Shown here: positions 25,620 through 30,860 of the stretch, one piece after another | How the letters are laid out: each line of letters begins with the position of its first letter | Numbering within the stretch: position 1 is the stretch's first letter | The notes under the pieces: generated by a model | Database searches by the model: none | Told to the model about the DNA's origin: nothing | Seen by the model: only the letters and a program-made list of their open reading frames with translations | Position numbers and translations under genes: made by a program | Assembly: GCA_946478635.1 (NCBI GenBank) | Contig: CAMLCX010000006.1 | Span: 1-30,860, forward strand | Direction of reading: 5' to 3' | DNA: 30,860 nt | Source: an uncultured Pseudomonadota bacterium | Lineage (GTDB): Bacteria; Desulfobacterota_B; Binatia; UBA9968

Positions 25620-27712
25620 ACAGCTTCATCCGACTTGCCATCAAACTTGGCGATAATTCCTTCGGCAACCGCGGCCGGAACCGGTTCATAGTGAGAAAAT
25701 TGCATCGTATAAGTGGCGCGCCCTTGGGTCATCGAACGCAGGTCGGTGGCATAACCAAACATTTGCGCCAGCGGGACGCGGGCATCGATCGCCTGCGCCG
25801 CCGGCCGGGTGTCCATGCCCAAGACCTTGCCGCGGCGCGAACTAATATCACCGATCACATCGCCCATAAAGTCCTCCGGTACCACCACCTCCACTGACAT
25901 GATCGGTTCGAGCAGAACCGGGCTTGCCTTGCGTGCGGCGGCTTTGAAGGCCATCGACCCGGCAATCTTGAAAGCAATTTCAGATGAATCGACGTCATGG
26001 TAACTGCCGTCGAACAACGTCACTTTCACATCCACAACAGGATAGCCGGCGAGCGCACCGTTGTCCGTCGCTTCCCTGATCCCCTTTTCCACGGCCGGTA
26101 TATATTCGCGGGGAATCGAGCCACCCCTAACCGCATCGACAAACTCGAATCCGCCGCCAGGTTGCTGCGGTTCCAGTTTTATCCAGACATCGCCGTATTG
26201 ACCGCGGCCACCGGTCTGGCGCACAAACCTGCCCTGCTGCTCGACGCTCTTGCGCACGGTCTCTTTGTAGGCGACTTGCGGTCTACCGACATTGGCGCCA
26301 ACGTTGAATTCACGCAGCAATCGGTCAACGATGATTTCCAAATGCAATTCGCCCATTCCGGAAATGATCGTTTGTCCGGTTTCCTCATCGGTGCGAACTT
26401 TGAAAGAGGGGTCTTCAGTGGCGAGCTTTTGCAGCGATAAACCGAGCTTTTCTTGGTCCGCCTTGCTCTTGGGCTCGATTGCAATGGAGATGACCGGATC
26501 CGGAAAATCAATTGATTCCAAAACGATCGATTCGTCCTCGTCACACAGCGTGTCGCCGGTCGTGGCGGTCTTGAGACCCACGGCCGCGGCGATGTCACCC
26601 GCATAAACTTCCTTGATCTCTTCTCGTTTATTCGCGTGCATCTTCAGCAAGCGACCAATGCGCTCGCGCTTGCTGCGAGTTGAGTTATAAATGGCGGAGC
26701 CCGAAGTGATCGATCCGGAATAAACGCGGAAAAAGGTCAGCGTGCCGACAAACGGGTCGGTCATTATTTTAAACGCCAGAGCAGAAAACGGCGCGTCATC
26801 ATCAGCCGGCCGCTCGGCGGGCGTTGTCGTACCCGGCTCGACTCCTTTTACCGGAGGAATGTCGAGCGGCGAGGGCAAGTATTCAACAACGGCATCCAGC
26901 ATCGGTTGCACGCCCTTGTTACGAAATGCCGAGCCGCAAACCACCGGCACAATCTTGAGCGATAGGGTTCCTCGGCGAATCGCTTTCCGCAACTCCGCCT
27001 CGGAAACCTCCTTCCCTTCAAGATACTTTTCCATAATGCCTTCGTCAGAGTCGGCAGCCGCCTCGACCAGCTTTTCACGATATTCGTCCGCTTGCGCCTT
27101 GAGACCAGCCGGGATCGTTTCTTCGTGAAACTTTGCCCCGAGACTATCCTCTTCCCACACGGCCGCCTTCATCGTCACAAGATCAACGATACCGATAAAC
27201 TTGTCTTCCGCGCCGATAGGAATCTGCAAAACGACCGGTCGCGCCCCGAGCCGCTCTTCAATCATCTTGACCACGCGAAAAAAGTCGGCGCCCAACCGAT
27301 CCATTTTGTTGACGAACGCGAGGCGCGGCACCCCATATTTATCCGCTTGCCGCCAGACGGTTTCGGTTTGCGGTTCGACGCCGCCTACCGAGCAAAAAAC
27401 CGCCACCGCGCCATCAAGGACCCGCAGCGAGCGTTCGACTTCTATGGTGAAATCGACATGACCCGGCGTATCGATGATGTTGACCCGATGATCGCGCCAG
27501 AAACAGGTTGTCGCCGCCGAGGTAATCGTAATACCGCGTTCTTGTTCCTGGACCATCCAGTCCATAGTCGCGGTGCCTTCATGCACCTCACCGAGTTTGT
27601 AGTTGATCCCGGTATAATAAAGGATGCGCTCCGTGGTCGTAGTTTTGCCCGCATCAATATGCGCCATAATCCCAATGTTGCGGGTCTTCTCTAATGGAAC
27701 TGTTCTTGCCAT
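25616..27712 (-). CDS. fusA: Elongation factor G
   Basis: 698 residues, the normal size for EF-G, the GTPase driving translocation. The G domain shows [12 protein letters not shown] (17-28), the switch-II motif DTPGHVDF (81-88) and NKMD (135-138); the RGITI motif is at 59-63. Domain IV includes [20 protein letters not shown] and [10 protein letters not shown]. The C-terminus [20 protein letters not shown] is typical. Only a weak ribosome site precedes ATG; the nearest AGGAGG lies 37 bases upstream inside the hairpin at 27731-27757, so expression may be modulated there (inference). Confidence 0.98.
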   Translation of the reverse strand: MARTVPLEKTRNIGIMAHIDAGKTTTTERILYYTGINYKLGEVHEGTATMDWMVQEQERGITITSAATTCFWRDHRVNIIDTPGHVDFTIEVERSLRVLDGAVAVFCSVGGVEPQTETVWRQADKYGVPRLAFVNKMDRLGADFFRVVKMIEERLGARPVVLQIPIGAEDKFIGIVDLVTMKAAVWEEDSLGAKFHEETIPAGLKAQADEYREKLVEAAADSDEGIMEKYLEGKEVSEAELRKAIRRGTLSLKIVPVVCGSAFRNKGVQPMLDAVVEYLPSPLDIPPVKGVEPGTTTPAERPADDDAPFSALAFKIMTDPFVGTLTFFRVYSGSITSGSAIYNSTRSKRERIGRLLKMHANKREEIKEVYAGDIAAAVGLKTATTGDTLCDEDESIVLESIDFPDPVISIAIEPKSKADQEKLGLSLQKLATEDPSFKVRTDEETGQTIISGMGELHLEIIVDRLLREFNVGANVGRPQVAYKETVRKSVEQQGRFVRQTGGRGQYGDVWIKLEPQQPGGGFEFVDAVRGGSIPREYIPAVEKGIREATDNGALAGYPVVDVKVTLFDGSYHDVDSSEIAFKIAGSMAFKAAARKASPVLLEPIMSVEVVVPEDFMGDVIGDISSRRGKVLGMDTRPAAQAIDARVPLAQMFGYATDLRSMTQGRATYTMQFSHYEPVPAAVAEGIIAKFDGKSDEAV

Positions 27713-27726
27713 TTTTCACGACCCGG

Positions 27727-27757
27727 AAAAAAAGGAGGCGGTTCAACCGCCTCCTTT
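27727..27757 (-). terminator. Intrinsic terminator/attenuator-like hairpin between rpsG and fusA
   Basis: On the minus strand AAAGGAGGCGG and CCGCCTCCTTT form an 11-bp perfect stem with a TTGAA loop, followed by seven U residues (27733-27727). This is textbook intrinsic-terminator architecture, 24 bases after the rpsG stop and 14 bases before the fusA ATG. Because the stem also buries an AGGAGG, it could act on transcription, translation or mRNA processing within the operon. Confidence 0.75.
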
Positions 27758-27780
27758 AACCGGCATAAATTTACGAAACG

Positions 27781-28257
<477 letters not shown>

Positions 28258-28629
28258 CTACTTCGGTCTCTTGGCGCCGTATTTGGATCGGCCCTGACGC
28301 CTCTCTTGAACGCCGATAGAATCGAGTGTTCCACGAACGATGTGATAGCGCACGCCCGGTAGGTCTTTGACGCGGCCGCCGCGAATCAACACCACCGAAT
28401 GCTCCTGCAAATTGTGCCCAACGCCGGGGATATATGAGGTCACCTCAATACCGTTGGTCAGCCGCACGCGCGCGACTTTTCGCAACGCCGAATTGGGCTT
28501 CTTCGGGGTGGACGTGTAAACACGCGTGCACACGCCGCGCTTTTGCGGACAACCCTGAAGCGCCGGCGCCGTATTCTTACGGCGTTGTTTCTCGCGACTT
28601 TCGCGTACTAATTGACTAATCGTCGGCAT
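28258..28629 (-). CDS. rpsL: 30S ribosomal protein S12
   Basis: 123 residues. [17 protein letters not shown] (Lys43) and [14 protein letters not shown] (Lys88, Asp89) are the two decoding-site loops; both lysines are the common streptomycin-sensitive residues. The opening [14 protein letters not shown] is standard. It leads the str block directly after rpoC, separated by 92 bases that include a hairpin (28648-28686). Confidence 0.98.
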   Translation of the reverse strand: MPTISQLVRESREKQRRKNTAPALQGCPQKRGVCTRVYTSTPKKPNSALRKVARVRLTNGIEVTSYIPGVGHNLQEHSVVLIRGGRVKDLPGVRYHIVRGTLDSIGVQERRQGRSKYGAKRPK

Positions 28630-28647
28630 ATTCTCTCGTTCGCTGTT

Positions 28648-28686
28648 GGATTTCGGGAGCTAGTGTTTGAACTCCCAGAGAAATCC
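28648..28686 (-). promoter_or_regulatory. Structured element upstream of rpsL
   Basis: Within the rpoC-rpsL gap the minus strand can fold as GGATTTC, a 3-base bulge, GGGAG, a 12-base loop, CTCCC and GAAATCC: 7 plus 5 base pairs around an asymmetric bulge. No U run follows, so it is not a standard terminator; it could be an mRNA-processing or leader element. It ends 19 bases before the rpsL ATG. Confidence 0.4.
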
Positions 28687-28721
28687 TGTTAGTAACAAAA
28701 TATTTCACCGAAGTCAAAGCG

Positions 28722-30826
<2,105 letters not shown>

Positions 30827-30860
30827 AGATCGGAAGAGCGTCGTGTAGGGAAAGAGTGTA
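30827..30860. other. Illumina TruSeq adapter read-through (artefact)
   Basis: The last 34 bases begin AGATCGGAAGAGCGTCGTGT and continue exactly as the reverse complement of the Illumina universal adapter. They directly follow rpoC sequence and interrupt its frame. This is untrimmed library sequence carried into the assembly, not biology; it should be removed before any use of this contig end. Confidence 0.97.

Noticed and set aside
28687..28721. Possible promoter TTGACT upstream of rpsL
   Set aside because: The -35-like hexamer has no acceptable -10 at 16-18 bases; best fit was only 3 of 6.

Overview
This is a 30.9 kb fragment from an uncultured Gram-negative-type bacterium, probably an environmental metagenome contig. 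The last 34 bases (30827-30860) match the Illumina TruSeq adapter and are not genomic. The lineage cannot be fixed from the sequence alone. RpoC carries the large SI3-type insertion in its trigger loop, which is typical of Proteobacteria and other Gracilicutes. The paired TctC-like binding proteins and the seleno-B-like protein resemble genes I associate with uncultured deltaproteobacterial, Binatota, Tectomicrobia or Rokubacteria-type genomes (low confidence).

The right two thirds (10539-30826, minus strand) is one almost uninterrupted str-S10-spc-alpha super-cluster: rpoC (partial), rpsL, rpsG, fusA, rpsJ, rplC, rplD, rplW, rplB, rpsS, rplV, rpsC, rplP, rpmC, rpsQ, rplN, rplX, rplE, rpsN (zinc type), rpsH, rplF, rplR, rpsE, rplO, secY, adk, map, infA, rpmJ, rpsM, rpsK, rpsD, rpoA, rplQ. 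It ends at a strong bidirectional terminator. Two usual members are missing from their normal slots: rpmD (L30) between rpsE and rplO, and tuf between fusA and rpsJ. A terminator-like hairpin with a U run lies between rpsG and fusA.

The left third is accessory. Positions 1-3013 hold a macro-domain protein, a collapsed corA remnant, a degenerate HAD-fold protein, an HNH endonuclease, a small membrane protein and RidA. Positions 3025-7053 hold a five-gene minus-strand operon behind a consensus-like promoter at 7083-7111: a two-domain VOC protein, an FMN-dependent alpha-hydroxy-acid oxidase-like protein, LemA, HtpX and a double zinc-ribbon protein. Divergent from it, on the plus strand, are a glycine/sarcosine/betaine reductase selenoprotein-B-like gene and two tandem TctC-type periplasmic binding proteins.

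The most interesting object is the gene at 7442-8233. It is split by an in-frame TGA at 7910-7912 that sits in a UxxC motif. A perfect 8-bp hairpin with a G-U-C loop follows at 7923-7941, at the spacing expected of a bacterial SECIS. The best reading is one selenoprotein of 263 residues with Sec157, not two ORFs or a pseudogene.
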